From Thermophilibacter provencensis (GTDB taxonomy: Bacteria; Actinomycetota; Coriobacteriia; Coriobacteriales; Atopobiaceae), in assembly GCF_900128445.1 (NCBI RefSeq), contig NZ_LT671417.1, forward strand, positions 2,491,201 to 2,555,200: 64,000 bases of DNA. Reading direction: 5' to 3'. This document shows, piece after piece, positions 1 through 8,785 of this stretch (positions are counted from its first letter, which is position 1; the number at the start of each line of letters is the position of its first letter). The notes below the pieces were generated by a model, which saw only the letters and a list, made by a program, of their open reading frames with translations, was not told where the DNA came from and did no database searches. Position numbers and translations under genes: made by a program.

Positions 1-405
1 CACGGCGCCCACCTCGCCGACCGCAAGGCCCTCCCCGTACCTGAGCTCCAGCGCCTCGCGCTGGGAGCGGGGCAGCCGGGCGAGGGCCGAGGCGAGGTCG
101 CGCCCGTCGTCCCCCTCCCCCGGGTCTCCCCCGCCGGGAAGCGCCTCAGGGAGCTCCGCCCATGAGGACGCGCGGTCCCGGGCCATGTCGGCGCAGACGT
201 TGCGCGCGATGGTAACGAGGTAGGCGCGGGCACGGCCCCGCTCCCGGTAGCGCGAGCGGGAGCGGACGAACCGCAGGAACGTCTCCTGGGCGGCGTCCTC
301 GGCGAGCCCCGCCGGCGCATGCCTGCGGCAGTACCGCAGCACGTCCGCATAGTGCTCGTCGACCAGGCGCTCAGCCTCGCCCTCTCGACCGTTCTTCTCG
401 CCCAC
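1..405 (-). CDS. ECF-type RNA polymerase sigma factor (partial, 3' end outside window)
   Basis: Translating the minus strand from a GTG at 405 gives 135 residues running off the left edge with no stop. The N-terminal part resembles sigma-70 region 2 (VDEHYADVLRYCRRH, then AQETFLRFVRS and ARAYLVTIARN). The C-terminal part starts region 4 (LPRSQREALELRYGEGLAV). A GGGAGGTGG ribosome site lies about 6 nt before the GTG. The second to fourth codons encode GEKN, one copy of the window-wide GAGAAGAACG motif. A membrane anti-sigma factor often follows such genes, but that would lie outside the window. The sigma subfamily cannot be assigned from this fragment. Confidence 0.8.
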   Translation of the reverse strand, partial: MGEKNGREGEAERLVDEHYADVLRYCRRHAPAGLAEDAAQETFLRFVRSRSRYRERGRARAYLVTIARNVCADMARDRASSWAELPEALPGGGDPGEGDDGRDLASALARLPRSQREALELRYGEGLAVGEVGAV

Positions 406-574
406 GGCGCCACCTCCCTCTATCCCTATTAACGCGACGGCAGATCGAGATGAGCGGTCGAACCGAAATATCCGGAAGGCAAGGCTCCCGCGAGCGGCGC
501 CCTCGGCAGGAGTTGAGAATTGCTTGACCATGTCCGGCTAACATTGAGGGGCTCCGGGTTCGACGGGAGGGATC

Positions 575-1294
575 ATGGACGTGACGCGCGGGGGGCACCG
601 GGACGCGCCCCTCATTCTCATAGTGGACGACGAGGCTGACATCGCGGACATGCTCGAGTCGTACTTCAGGCTCGAGGGTTACCGCACGCTCGTGGCGTGC
701 GACGCCGCGGGCGCGATCGAGGCGGCGGGCAGGGCGCCCGACGCCATACTCCTCGACGTCAACCTGCCGGACGCCGACGGCTTCTCGGTGTGCCGCACGA
801 TCCGCGAGCTCGTGGCCTGCCCCATCATCTTCCTCACCGCCCGCGTCGAGGACGCCGACGCGATCGCCGGCTTCGCCGCGGGCGGCGACGACTACGTGAC
901 CAAGCCCTTCTCGCTCGAGGTCCTCGGCGCCCGGGTGAGGGCGCAGCTCGCGCGCGAGCACAGGCGCCTCGACCGGGCGACGGTGCGCTTCCCGGGAGGC
1001 ATCGTCGTGGACTTCGCGCGCCGCGAGGTCCGTGTCGCGACCGACGGCGGCAGGCATGGCGAGCGCGTCGCCACCCTCGCGCGCAAGGACTTCGACATCG
1101 TGGCCCTCCTCGCCCACCGACCGGGGCAGGTCTTCGACCGCGACATGATCTACGAGCGCGTCTGGGGCGAGCCCGGCGACTCCTCCGTGGTGACGGAGCA
1201 CGTTCGGCGCGTCCGGCGCGCGCTCGCCGAGGCCGGCTGCGCGACAAATCCGCTCGCGACCGTGTGGGGCGTGGGGTACTCGTGGCGAGCGTGA
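575..1294 (+). CDS. OmpR/PhoB-family response regulator
   Basis: A 239-residue two-component response regulator. The receiver domain (about residues 12-125) has the acidic pair in VDDE, the predicted phospho-acceptor Asp61 in LLDVNLPD, the switch Thr in FLTAR and the conserved Lys110 in TKPF. The C-terminal half is a winged-helix DNA-binding domain with RKDFDIVALLAHRPGQVF and WGEPGDSSVVTEHVRR. A GGGAGG ribosome site precedes the ATG. Its 3' end overlaps the start of the histidine kinase gene, so the two are translationally coupled. The signal sensed is unknown. Because the partner kinase is frameshifted, this regulator may now be unpaired. Confidence 0.9.
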   Translation: MDVTRGGHRDAPLILIVDDEADIADMLESYFRLEGYRTLVACDAAGAIEAAGRAPDAILLDVNLPDADGFSVCRTIRELVACPIIFLTARVEDADAIAGFAAGGDDYVTKPFSLEVLGARVRAQLAREHRRLDRATVRFPGGIVVDFARREVRVATDGGRHGERVATLARKDFDIVALLAHRPGQVFDRDMIYERVWGEPGDSSVVTEHVRRVRRALAEAGCATNPLATVWGVGYSWRA

Positions 1295-2851
1295 GCGGGG
1301 CGCTGCGGGGTCTGCGGTCGCGCGCGGCAAACTGCTCGGTGCGCGCCGCCTTCGCGCTCTACGCCGCCGTCGCGCTGCTCGCCGCGCTCGCGCTCTCGTT
1401 CGTCGTCACCGGGCTCCTGGGGCTTCTCGCCAACTCCCTGCTGCCCGTGGACCCGTACGCGTACTCCGGCACGTACGTGTACGACGCGCGGAAAGGGGAG
1501 CTCGTGCCCGCCGAGGCGCTCTCCTGGTACGAGATACCCGCCTCAGAGGCACTCCGCGAGAGCTCGTCGGTCCAGGTCACGGCGGACGCGACCGACATCG
1601 TCACCCTCTACGTGGAGTCGCGCGCCGACGCGGGCAAGCTGCCGATCGCGGTCGACACGCCACCCTCGGAGGCCCGCGACGGGGAGCTGACGGACCTCGC
1701 GTGGTGGACGGGCGCCGAGGGATCGCAGGGCAAGTCGCTCGACTTCGCGGACGTCGCCGCCTACGACGCCGCGGCCCGCGCCGCGCGCCCCGGGTCCGAG
1801 GACGCCGAGCGGCTCGCAGAGGGGCTGCCCGACAACGCCGACGGGGAGCGTCCCGCGGTCTCCAACGTGGGCTACTACCTGCCCTATCCCGGCGACCCCG
1901 GCGCGTACCGGGCGCTCGCGTGGCTGGCGGTGGCGTCGGTGCCCGCGATATTCGTCGCCTGCCTCGTCATAGCGGGGCGGCGCTTCTACCGCAGCCGGCT
2001 CGCGGGCCCCATCGCGGCCATGGACGACGCGGCGCGGCGCATCGCCGCCAACGACCTCGACTTCCGCGTCCGGGCGACGCGCGACGACGAGCTCGGGAGG
2101 CTCTGCGGGCAGTTCGAGGCCATGCGCGCCGAGCTCGCGCGGACCGAGGGGGAGCTCTGGCGCGCGGCAGAGAGCCGCCGCCAGGTCAACGCCGCCTTCG
2201 CCCACGACCTGCGCACGCCCCTCACCGTGGTGCGCGGCCAGGCGGAGCTCATCGCCAGGATCGCCGGGAGGGACGACGTGCAGGCGGCGGCCGCGGCGAT
2301 CGTGCGCCAGGCCGAGCGCCTCTCCGACTTCGCCGACTCCATGCGCGGGCTCGACGCGCTCGAGGCCGCCGAGGTCGACCCGGCGCCGCTCGACCCGGCG
2401 GCGTGGGTGCGCGAGGCGGCGGCAGACGCCCGCGAGGTGGTGCGGGACGCGGGCCGCGGGCTCGTGGTCGCAAGCGCCGGCCTGCCGCCGCTCGTCATGG
2501 CGGACGGCCGCGCGCTCTCGCGCATCGCGGACAACCTCGTGGCCAACGCGGCGCGCTACGCCCGCTCCGAGGTGGGCGTCTCGCTCTCGTGGGCGGACGG
2601 GGAGCTCGAGCTCGTCGTCACCGACGACGGCCCCGGCTTCAGAGACGTTGCCCTGAAGCGGGCGGCGGAGCCCTTCTGGGGGGAGTCCAAGCGGTCACCT
2701 GGGCCTCGGGCTCTACGTGGCACGGCTCCTCGCCGAGAAGCACGGCGGTTCGCTCGAGCTGGCGCGCGCCGAGGGAGGGGGCGCGCTCGTCCGGGCACGC
2801 GTGTCCGCCCCGGAGACCCCGGCCGTGGCGCACGGGGCGCCGGATGCGTGA
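1282..2851 (+). pseudogene. Sensor histidine kinase, frameshifted in the ATP-binding domain
   Basis: A membrane sensor kinase begins at GTG 1282 (or GTG 1291), overlapping the response regulator. It has a first membrane segment (about 1340-1430), an extracytoplasmic domain, a second segment (about 1915-1975), HAMP, and a HisKA domain with AFAHDLRTPLTVVRGQ (H-box). The N box (DNLVANAARYA) and G1 (VTDDGPGF) follow. At about 2690 the frame is lost: the expected GGHLGLGLYVARLLAEKHGG is encoded one frame over and continues to a stop at 2849-2851, which sits inside a terminator hairpin. The uncorrected frame reads into junk to 2913. It is a single-indel pseudogene, a phase-variable allele or a sequence error. 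The catalytic G2 box would be lost without frame correction. Confidence 0.82.
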
Positions 2852-2868
2852 CGCCCCCGGTCTTTTTT
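2833..2868 (+). terminator. Rho-independent terminator after the two-component genes
   Basis: A CGGGGCG arm at 2833-2839 pairs with CGCCCCCG at 2852-2859, followed by TCTTTTTT. It overlaps the shifted-frame stop codon of the histidine kinase at 2849-2851. This supports that frame as the ancestral end of the gene. Confidence 0.7.
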
Positions 2869-2951
2869 GCCCCCTCTTCTCCCGTTGAGGCTTTCTTGAC
2901 CTCCCTTCCGTAGCCTACGTGCGGACGGCAGGAACGAGGACGGGAGACCAC

Positions 2952-3680
2952 ATGGGCGAAGGCAGCGAGGGCGCGGGGACGACAGGGGGATACGGCCGTC
3001 GGCGCGCGTGCGCCGTGGCGGCGACGGGGGCGCTCGCAACCCTTGCCCTCGCGCTCGGAGTCGCGTACGGGCCCGAGCTCTGGGGGTTCTTCGCCGACGG
3101 GGATGCCGTCCGCGCCTGGGCGGACGCCCAGGGGCCGCTCGCGCCCGTGGCCATGGGGGCGCTCGTCGTCGCCCAGATCGTGATCGCGGTGCTCCCCGGC
3201 GAGCCGGTCGAGCTCGCGGCGGGCTACCTCTTCGGCTTCTGGGAGGGCACGGCGGTGTGCCTGGCGGGCGGCATGGTGGGCACGCTCGTGGTGACCGTGC
3301 TGGTGAGGGCGCTCGGGATGCGCGTCGTGCGCGCGTTCTTCTCGGCCGAGCAGCTGGAGGGCGTCTCGTGGCTGCGCGACTCCGCGCGCTTCGAGCTCCT
3401 GATGTTCGTCGTGTTCCTCATCCCCGGCACCCCCAAGGACGTCCTCACCTACGTCGCGGGGCTCACCTCCTGCCGCTGGTGGCGCATCGCGGCCATCGCC
3501 ACGGTGGGGCGCATCCCCTCGGTCGTGACCTCGACGCTCGCCGCGGGGTTCGCCTCGCGGGGCGACTGGGCCGCGGCAGGGGCCACGCTCGCGGCGACCC
3601 TCGCCCTCGTCGGCGCCGGCGCGGCCGCCTACGCCGCCGTGAGGCGCCGGGAGGCCGCGAGGCAGGGGCGACCGAGGTAG
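2952..3680 (+). CDS. TVP38/TMEM64 (DedA-like, SNARE-associated) membrane protein
   Basis: About 242 residues with a basic N-terminus, a first hydrophobic segment (ATGALATLALALGVAYGPEL) and several later membrane spans. The family signature region is visible: AVLPGEPVELAAGYLFGFWEG, then FLIPGTPKDVLTYVAGL and GRIPSVVTSTLAAG. These match the VTT domain, linked in other bacteria to lipid or small-solute handling across the membrane. The ATG at 2952 is chosen because GGGAG lies 7 nt upstream; a GTG at 2919 has no visible ribosome site. It follows a terminator, so it has its own transcription unit. Confidence 0.85.
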   Translation: MGEGSEGAGTTGGYGRRRACAVAATGALATLALALGVAYGPELWGFFADGDAVRAWADAQGPLAPVAMGALVVAQIVIAVLPGEPVELAAGYLFGFWEGTAVCLAGGMVGTLVVTVLVRALGMRVVRAFFSAEQLEGVSWLRDSARFELLMFVVFLIPGTPKDVLTYVAGLTSCRWWRIAAIATVGRIPSVVTSTLAAGFASRGDWAAAGATLAATLALVGAGAAAYAAVRRREAARQGRPR

Positions 3681-3711
3681 AATGGGCGGGAAGCCGGCCG
3701 AGAGGAGACCC

Positions 3712-4437
3712 ATGGAAGCCCGCTCCCCCGCCACCCCCGAGAGCGCCAGGCGCATCCGTCGCGAGCTTGAGGCGCTCGCCGACCCCGCGTATCGGGACTT
3801 CCAGGCGAAGCTCGTGCCGACCGTCGACCCCGCGCGCATCCTCGGCGTGCGTACGCCGGCGCTGCGCTCCCTCGCCAGGCGGCTCGTCCGCGAGTGCCCG
3901 GACGGCGTCCGCGCGTTTCTCGGCACGCCGGCCCACGCGACCTACGATGAGATGAACCTCCACGGCGAGCTCATCGGCCGGGTGGCGAAAGAGCCCGAGG
4001 AGGCGTTCGGGCTGCTCGACGCGTTCCTCCCCCTCGTTGACAACTGGGCGACCTGCGACCTCATCCGCGTCCCCGCCTTCCGGCGCGACCTGCCCGCGGT
4101 GCTCGAGCGCATCCGGGGCTGGGTCGTCTCGGAGCCGGAATACGCGGTGCGCTTCGGGGTGGTACAGCTCATGACGCTCTTCCTGGATGACGCCTTCGAG
4201 CCCGAGCACCTCATGCTCGTCGCCGGCATCGACCGCCCCGAGTACTACATCAACATGGCGCGCGCCTGGTACTTCTCGTTCGCGCTCGTCAAGCAGCCCG
4301 CGGCGACGCTTCCCCTCTTCGAGCGGCGGCCGATCGCCCTTGACTCCTGGACGCACAACAAGGCGCTCCAGAAGGCGCGGGAGAGCCGCCGCATCGCACC
4401 GGATCAGAAGGCGTACCTGCAGTCGCTCAAGGCGTGA
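3712..4437 (+). CDS. DNA alkylation repair enzyme family (AlkD/HEAT-like)
   Basis: A 241-residue, largely helical protein of the DNA alkylation repair family. It has an N-terminal signature (LVPTVDPARILGVRTPALRSLARRL), a central VDNWATCDLIRV and a C-terminal SWTHNKALQKARESRRI. Family members are HEAT-repeat glycosylase-like proteins acting on alkylated bases. The shorter proteins annotated in Actinobacteria and Firmicutes are less well characterised, so enzymatic activity is inferred. The ATG at 3712 is preferred over ATG 3682 because GAGAGGAGA precedes it. It starts 31 nt after the TVP38-like gene and may be cotranscribed with it. Confidence 0.82.
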   Translation: MEARSPATPESARRIRRELEALADPAYRDFQAKLVPTVDPARILGVRTPALRSLARRLVRECPDGVRAFLGTPAHATYDEMNLHGELIGRVAKEPEEAFGLLDAFLPLVDNWATCDLIRVPAFRRDLPAVLERIRGWVVSEPEYAVRFGVVQLMTLFLDDAFEPEHLMLVAGIDRPEYYINMARAWYFSFALVKQPAATLPLFERRPIALDSWTHNKALQKARESRRIAPDQKAYLQSLKA

Positions 4438-4598
4438 GCGGCCAGCGCGGCTCCCGAGAGCAGGCGGGCGCCCACGCCCCGCAGATCCATGGCGACCTTG
4501 CTCCCTATTCGACGCGGCGAGCCCGCACGATCAAGGGCGGAGGGGCGGCGAAGCGGCCGGCGGCGCCCAGGGAAGCTGGCCTCAGCGTCGCGGAATCC

Positions 4599-5765
4599 CT
4601 AGCGCCCTGCCCCGGAGGGCCCAAGCGCCATGTCCCGATAGCGCGGATCATCGCCCGCGAGCTCACGCCACTCAGGGGACGATACCCGCTCGACGAGCGC
4701 CTGGCGCATGAGCGACGTCACCTCGTCAGCCTGGCGCGCCTTGTGCTCCGCCCACGCCTCGCCGGCACGGGAGGGGTCGAGACGGTCGCCCATGCGGTCC
4801 CACAGCGGGGAGCCGGACGGGTCCGGGCGCGCCGGGGCGGCGGGCACGGCCTCGAGCGCTCGCGCGAGGGCCTCGAGCGCGCCGTCCTTCTCGCCCGCCG
4901 CGCGCAACGCCTCGGCGACTTCAAGGGACATCGCCGCCGAGAAGGTCGGGTTCACCGCGCCCATGTCGAGCGCCTCGAAGACCACCGCGGCAGCGTCGCC
5001 GGCCGCACGGGCGAACGCCGCGTCGCCCCGCATGCCCACCTCCTGCATGAGCGACGAGAGCACGAAGCCCGCCGCGCGCAGGCGCTCCGCCTGCAGAAGG
5101 TCGAGGGCCTCGTCGTCGCGGCCGAGCCTGCGGTAGGCAGAGGCGAGGAGCATCGTCGGGGCGCTCGCGTCCTGCCGGCGCACGAGCGGCTCCAGCAGCT
5201 CCGCGGCCTCCTCGTGCCGTCCCGCCTGGAAGAGCGTCGTGGCCTTCTGCTGCTGGGCGAGGAAGAGGGCAGACGGGTCCGTGGTCACCTCGAGCACGCG
5301 GTCGAGCAGAGCGAGCGCCTCGTCCGCGAGCCCGCCGGCGTCGGACACGCCGCCCCTCTCGCCCGCAGGAGCGAACGGCGTGGCCATTCCGTCCGCCCAC
5401 ACCGTGAGGAGCGACGCCAGCATGAGCAGCAGGCTCGCGTCAGAGTAGTGCTCCGCAGCGATCGCACGCAGCCGTTCGCGCGCGGCCGAGAGGTCCTTCT
5501 CGCCCAGCGCGTAGACCTCGGCGTAGAGCGCGGCAGATTCCTCGCTCGTAAGCTCGTCATGCCAGTCGAAGAGCTCGTCCAGGGTGAGCGAGAAGTACGC
5601 GGCGATGCGCGGCAGCAGGCTCACGTCCGGGAAACTCTGTCCGAGCTCCCACTTGCTTACGGCGGCTTTCGAAACGCCGAGGTGGGCGGCGAGCGCCTCC
5701 TGCGTGACGCCGGCACGGCGCCGCTCCCGTGCGATCGTGCGACCGATGTTTACGCTCTCGCTCAT
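4599..5765 (-). CDS. XRE-family regulator with TPR-like C-terminal domain
   Basis: A 388-residue protein. Residues 8-62 form a Cro/CI helix-turn-helix (TIARERRRAGVTQEALAAHLGVSKAAVSKWELGQSF, in which AAVSKWE is the recognition helix). The rest is helical with TPR-like pairs (for example AGRHEEAAELLEPL, LGRDDEALDLLQ, EKDGALEALARALEA). Such HTH-plus-TPR regulators usually act as cytosolic repressors sensing a peptide or metabolic signal. No adjacent target is obvious: the neighbours are the convergent repair gene and a toxin-antitoxin pair. Two copies of the GAGAAGGAC motif encode EKD in it. Confidence 0.85.
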   Translation of the reverse strand: MSESVNIGRTIARERRRAGVTQEALAAHLGVSKAAVSKWELGQSFPDVSLLPRIAAYFSLTLDELFDWHDELTSEESAALYAEVYALGEKDLSAARERLRAIAAEHYSDASLLLMLASLLTVWADGMATPFAPAGERGGVSDAGGLADEALALLDRVLEVTTDPSALFLAQQQKATTLFQAGRHEEAAELLEPLVRRQDASAPTMLLASAYRRLGRDDEALDLLQAERLRAAGFVLSSLMQEVGMRGDAAFARAAGDAAAVVFEALDMGAVNPTFSAAMSLEVAEALRAAGEKDGALEALARALEAVPAAPARPDPSGSPLWDRMGDRLDPSRAGEAWAEHKARQADEVTSLMRQALVERVSSPEWRELAGDDPRYRDMALGPSGAGR

Positions 5766-5885
5766 GGCTCCCCCTCGACGCTGCAGCCGGCTTTCACCTC
5801 CAGTATGCGGTCGAGCAGAAGCGGAATCAAAGGAGCGCTCGTTGACATTCCTCGCACGCGGTCAACCGAGGCTCGACGCCGCTCC

Positions 5886-6371
5886 CTAAAGCCGTACGAA
5901 CATGCGACGAGAATCGCTCGCTAGGAACTGGAAACCAAAGTGAGCGTAGAAGCCCTCCGCGTGCTCGTCGGCCGGGTCGACGACAAGCGCCCGCGATGCG
6001 ACGATGCGCGACGCCGCAGCCGCGCGGCGAATGGCGTCCTGCAGCAGACGGGCACCCGCCGACTCCCCCTGATAGCGCTCATCAACGGCAAGCTGGCCAA
6101 GCAGCGTGCAGGGGATCGGGTTCGGGGCGTTTCGGCGCAACGAGCCGGCAAGCGTCCCAACACGCGCGACCGCATGAGTGCTCAGCGCATAGAAGCCGCA
6201 AATCTCACCTGTCGCGAGGGGCAGCACGTACACCCGCGCCGTTCCGTCGCGCATCGCGCGGTGCGCACGCTCCTTGAGCCAGGCGTCGCTATCGACGTTG
6301 CCGGAGCAGAACCCGCTCACATCGTCCTCATCGCGAAGCGAGCGAATGCGACGAAACGCTAATCCTCCCAT
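5886..6371 (-). CDS. GNAT-family acetyltransferase, probable toxin of a GNAT/RHH pair
   Basis: A 161-residue GNAT domain protein. Visible motifs are CTLLGQLAVDERYQGESAGARLL (motif A with the Q/RxxGxG-like acetyl-CoA loop) and FYAHFGFQFLA (motif B). It resembles the AtaT/TacT class, which acetylate charged tRNA, in size and in having an N-terminal FxSGNxxLDxWL-like segment (FCSGNVDSDAWLKERA). It overlaps the upstream antitoxin gene by 13 nt, the usual arrangement for these operons. The toxin role is inferred from this context; substrate unknown. Confidence 0.82.
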   Translation of the reverse strand: MGGLAFRRIRSLRDEDDVSGFCSGNVDSDAWLKERAHRAMRDGTARVYVLPLATGEICGFYALSTHAVARVGTLAGSLRRNAPNPIPCTLLGQLAVDERYQGESAGARLLQDAIRRAAAASRIVASRALVVDPADEHAEGFYAHFGFQFLASDSRRMFVRL

Positions 6372-6649
6372 GAGAACTCGCGATCGAGCAGCTCGCGGGT
6401 GGCAGCGGGAACGGCGGAGTCGAGGGCATTCGCAAAGCGTCCGTAGTCATCTGCGGAGAGGTAGGTCGTGGCATCGTCGCTCACCTGCCGGCGAACCTCA
6501 AACGGGAAGCCGCCGCACTCGTTGAACATGTGAACGAAGACCTTGATGGCAGCGGACGGCGTCAGGCCCAGGGCAGCGGTGTTCCTGACGAAGGCGTCCT
6601 TCTCCTCGGCGCTCAACTTGGTGTTGAGCGACGTCATTGTTGTTGCCAC
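6359..6649 (-). CDS. DinJ/RelB-like antitoxin
   Basis: About 96 residues from a GTG at 6649 (AAGGAGGAGGG sits 4-5 nt upstream). The N-terminus TSLNTKLSAEEKDAFVRNTA followed by LGLTPSAAIKVFVHMF is the ribbon-helix-helix pattern of DinJ/RelB antitoxins. The C-terminal acidic tail would contact the toxin. It precedes and overlaps the GNAT gene. The ATG at 6637 is an alternative start. AT-rich DNA upstream (about 6665-6730) contains a TATAAA-like element and is the likely autoregulated promoter. Confidence 0.83.
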   Translation of the reverse strand: MATTMTSLNTKLSAEEKDAFVRNTAALGLTPSAAIKVFVHMFNECGGFPFEVRRQVSDDATTYLSADDYGRFANALDSAVPAATRELLDREFSWED

Positions 6650-6749
6650 GGAACCCTCCTCCTTCTTAATTCGCTCGGAATCTGCTATTTGATTCATTTT
6701 ATACCACCTTAGACCACTATGTAATCTAACTAACTCAAAATGGCACCAC

Positions 6750-8126
6750 TCACACCTCGCCCAGCAGCACGCGCGCGCACTCGCGGACGCAGAGCAGGTA
6801 GTACAGGGCGAGAAGCCCGAGCGTGCCCACCACGGAGCACGCCGCGATGGCGAGAAACACCTCGTCGGGCACGCCGCCCGCGAGCTGGCGCACCAGCATG
6901 AGGCCAAAGCAGTCGTGCACCACCGCAAGCGCCGCGGGCAGCGCAAAGGCAACGCCCACCTGTGCTCGCACGGCAGCACGCGCCTGCCGTTCGTCCGTCC
7001 CGAGCGCCATCAGCGTGGCGTAGGCGCGCCGGCCGTTCGCAGCCTGGCTCACCTGCTGGAGCGCGAGCACCGCCGCAGCGGCAACGAGAAACGCCTCCCC
7101 GTAGAAGATCCCCACGTAGCCTATCGGCGCGAGCGACGCCTCCGAGAGCGCGCCCGGGTCCGCGAGCCCGGCCGCGCGCTGCCCCACCGAGAACAGGAGC
7201 CCCGCGCAGATCATGCAGACCGCGCAGGCCACGAGCACGCACGTGCACGAGAGGGCCTGGCACCCCGTGGACACGTGGCCCTCCACCTGCCGCAGCGTGA
7301 AGGCGCGCAGCCCCTCCCAGTAGCTGGATCCGCGGCGCACGCGACCCGGCGCGCCCGTCGCCACCAGCCGAAAGACGAGCGAGGTGGCAACGTAGGCGGC
7401 CCACCCCATCGGCAGGATCGCGATCACGAAGAGCCCGGGCTGGACCACGCACGAGCCCCACACCACGGCGAGAAGGACCACGGCCAGAACCGCCTGCGCG
7501 CGCGTCACGCCACGATGGGTTGCGAAGGTAAGCTGCTCCGGCGCACAGTCGTGCTCGAGAAGCTCCACGAGCGGCCGTCGCAGCACGTCAACCACGGAGA
7601 GCGCGATTGCCAGCCCCTCGATCCCGGCAAACCACGCGCACGCGTCGAGCGCGGCCGCGGGCGAGAAGGACCAGGCGAGTCGCCACGGCACGCCAAAGAC
7701 GAACGCCGCCACCGCGCCGAAGGCCGGCGACGCCACGACGCCGAGCGCGAGCCCCGCCGCCAGCGCCGCGAGCCCCACAAGCGCGCCTTCCGCCGCGAGG
7801 ATCGCCGCGAGCGCCGGCGCGCGCATCCCGAGCAGCGCGTACGTCCCGAACTCCCGCGAGCGACGCCGCACGATGAAGCGCGTGGCGTAGGCCACGAGCA
7901 CGGCGAAGACCAGCACCACAAAGACCGAGAAGGCACCCGTGATGTCGCGCGCCTTGTGGATGACCTCGAGCTGCGGGCCCGTGAGCGGCATCGCCAGGAG
8001 GTAGTCGCCCGAGGCGTTGAACGAGTAGAGCAGGCACGTGGCAAAGGCGAGCGTGACGAGGTAGGCCGAGTAGTCGCGCGCGCAGCGCGAGACGTTGCCG
8101 AGCGCGACGCGCAGGGTGACGGGCAT
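6750..8126 (-). CDS. FtsX-like ABC transporter permease (orphan)
   Basis: A 458-residue integral membrane protein with about 8-10 hydrophobic segments. It begins with a cytoplasmic stub and first span (DYSAYLVTLAFATCLLYSF). It has the FtsX/MacB-type segment RRRSREFGTYALLGMRAPALAAILAAEG and a repeat of it near the C-terminus (ATLMALGTDERQARAAVRAQ). This two-FtsX-domain layout is typical of BceB-type permeases for antimicrobial-peptide resistance, though no large extracellular loop is evident. No ATPase gene is adjacent, so its partner must lie elsewhere if it is active. It faces away from the XRE gene at 8349. Confidence 0.8.
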   Translation of the reverse strand: MPVTLRVALGNVSRCARDYSAYLVTLAFATCLLYSFNASGDYLLAMPLTGPQLEVIHKARDITGAFSVFVVLVFAVLVAYATRFIVRRRSREFGTYALLGMRAPALAAILAAEGALVGLAALAAGLALGVVASPAFGAVAAFVFGVPWRLAWSFSPAAALDACAWFAGIEGLAIALSVVDVLRRPLVELLEHDCAPEQLTFATHRGVTRAQAVLAVVLLAVVWGSCVVQPGLFVIAILPMGWAAYVATSLVFRLVATGAPGRVRRGSSYWEGLRAFTLRQVEGHVSTGCQALSCTCVLVACAVCMICAGLLFSVGQRAAGLADPGALSEASLAPIGYVGIFYGEAFLVAAAAVLALQQVSQAANGRRAYATLMALGTDERQARAAVRAQVGVAFALPAALAVVHDCFGLMLVRQLAGGVPDEVFLAIAACSVVGTLGLLALYYLLCVRECARVLLGEV

Positions 8127-8348
8127 GGCGGCTCCTTCCGGCCGGCGTCAGTGACAAGCCCATCGTCCTTCTCGCCCGCCCGGCGCGCCATCGCCCGGGC
8201 TTATGCTCCCCTAACGGTTTCGCAAGGTTACCTGCCGTAAACTGACACTCTACCAACGGTCGAGCCAACTCAACTGGCGGTCGGTTGAGCGCGGGGCGGC
8301 GTCGCGTGACGATGTCCCTGCCAGACGGACCCCAGCGAAAGGACCACC

Positions 8349-8759
8349 ATGACCAAGCAGACCTTCGGCGCCACCATCTCCGCCCTGCGCAAGGAGAAGG
8401 GCCTGACGCAGCTCGAGCTCGCCCGGCAGATGGGCGTCACGGACAAGGCCGTGAGCAAGTGGGAGCGCAATCTGTCGTTTCCGGACGTGGCGTCGCTGCC
8501 CAAGCTGGCCGAGGTGCTCGGCACCTCGGTGGACGAGCTGCTCGAGGTGAAGACGGCGGCGCAGGAGGAGCCGGCAGGGTCCCGCGTGCCCGCGCTCGTG
8601 GAGCTTGTCCTCAAGGCGGTCGCGCTGGCCATGGGCGTGGGCGTGACCGCGCTCACCATCGTGGACGAGGTGGAGCCGAGAAACGCGCTCGGGCTTCTCG
8701 GCATCGGCGTCGCGTGCCTGGCGCTCGTCCAGCTCATGCACGGCCCCGAGCAGGAGTGA
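8349..8759 (+). CDS. XRE-family regulator with C-terminal membrane segments
   Basis: A 136-residue protein. Residues 8-62 are a helix-turn-helix (ISALRKEKGLTQLELARQMGVTDKAVSKWERNLSF). The tail has hydrophobic stretches at about residues 76-98 and 112-130 (VELVLKAVALAMGVGVTAL and ALGLLGIGVACLALVQL). It may be a membrane-tethered regulator. It is divergent from the FtsX permease, which could be its target. A GAAAGGACCACC ribosome region precedes the ATG. Confidence 0.82.
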   Translation: MTKQTFGATISALRKEKGLTQLELARQMGVTDKAVSKWERNLSFPDVASLPKLAEVLGTSVDELLEVKTAAQEEPAGSRVPALVELVLKAVALAMGVGVTALTIVDEVEPRNALGLLGIGVACLALVQLMHGPEQE

Positions 8760-8785
8760 TACGAAGGGATTGTCCCTTCGTATCA
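8757..8785. terminator. Palindrome / bidirectional terminator-like hairpin
   Basis: A 13-bp perfect stem (TGATACGAAGGGA, loop TTG, TCCCTTCGTATCA) lies between the convergent XRE gene and the end of thiD. It overlaps the XRE stop codon. It belongs to the same general class as the other intergenic palindromes with a GGGAxxGTCCC-like centre. Confidence 0.65.

Noticed and set aside
697-2913. A 738-codon open frame through the response regulator and kinase
   Set aside because: Its first ~195 codons are an out-of-frame reading of the response regulator (Arg/Gly-rich). Only the part from 1282 is the kinase, and its last ~75 codons are past the frameshift.
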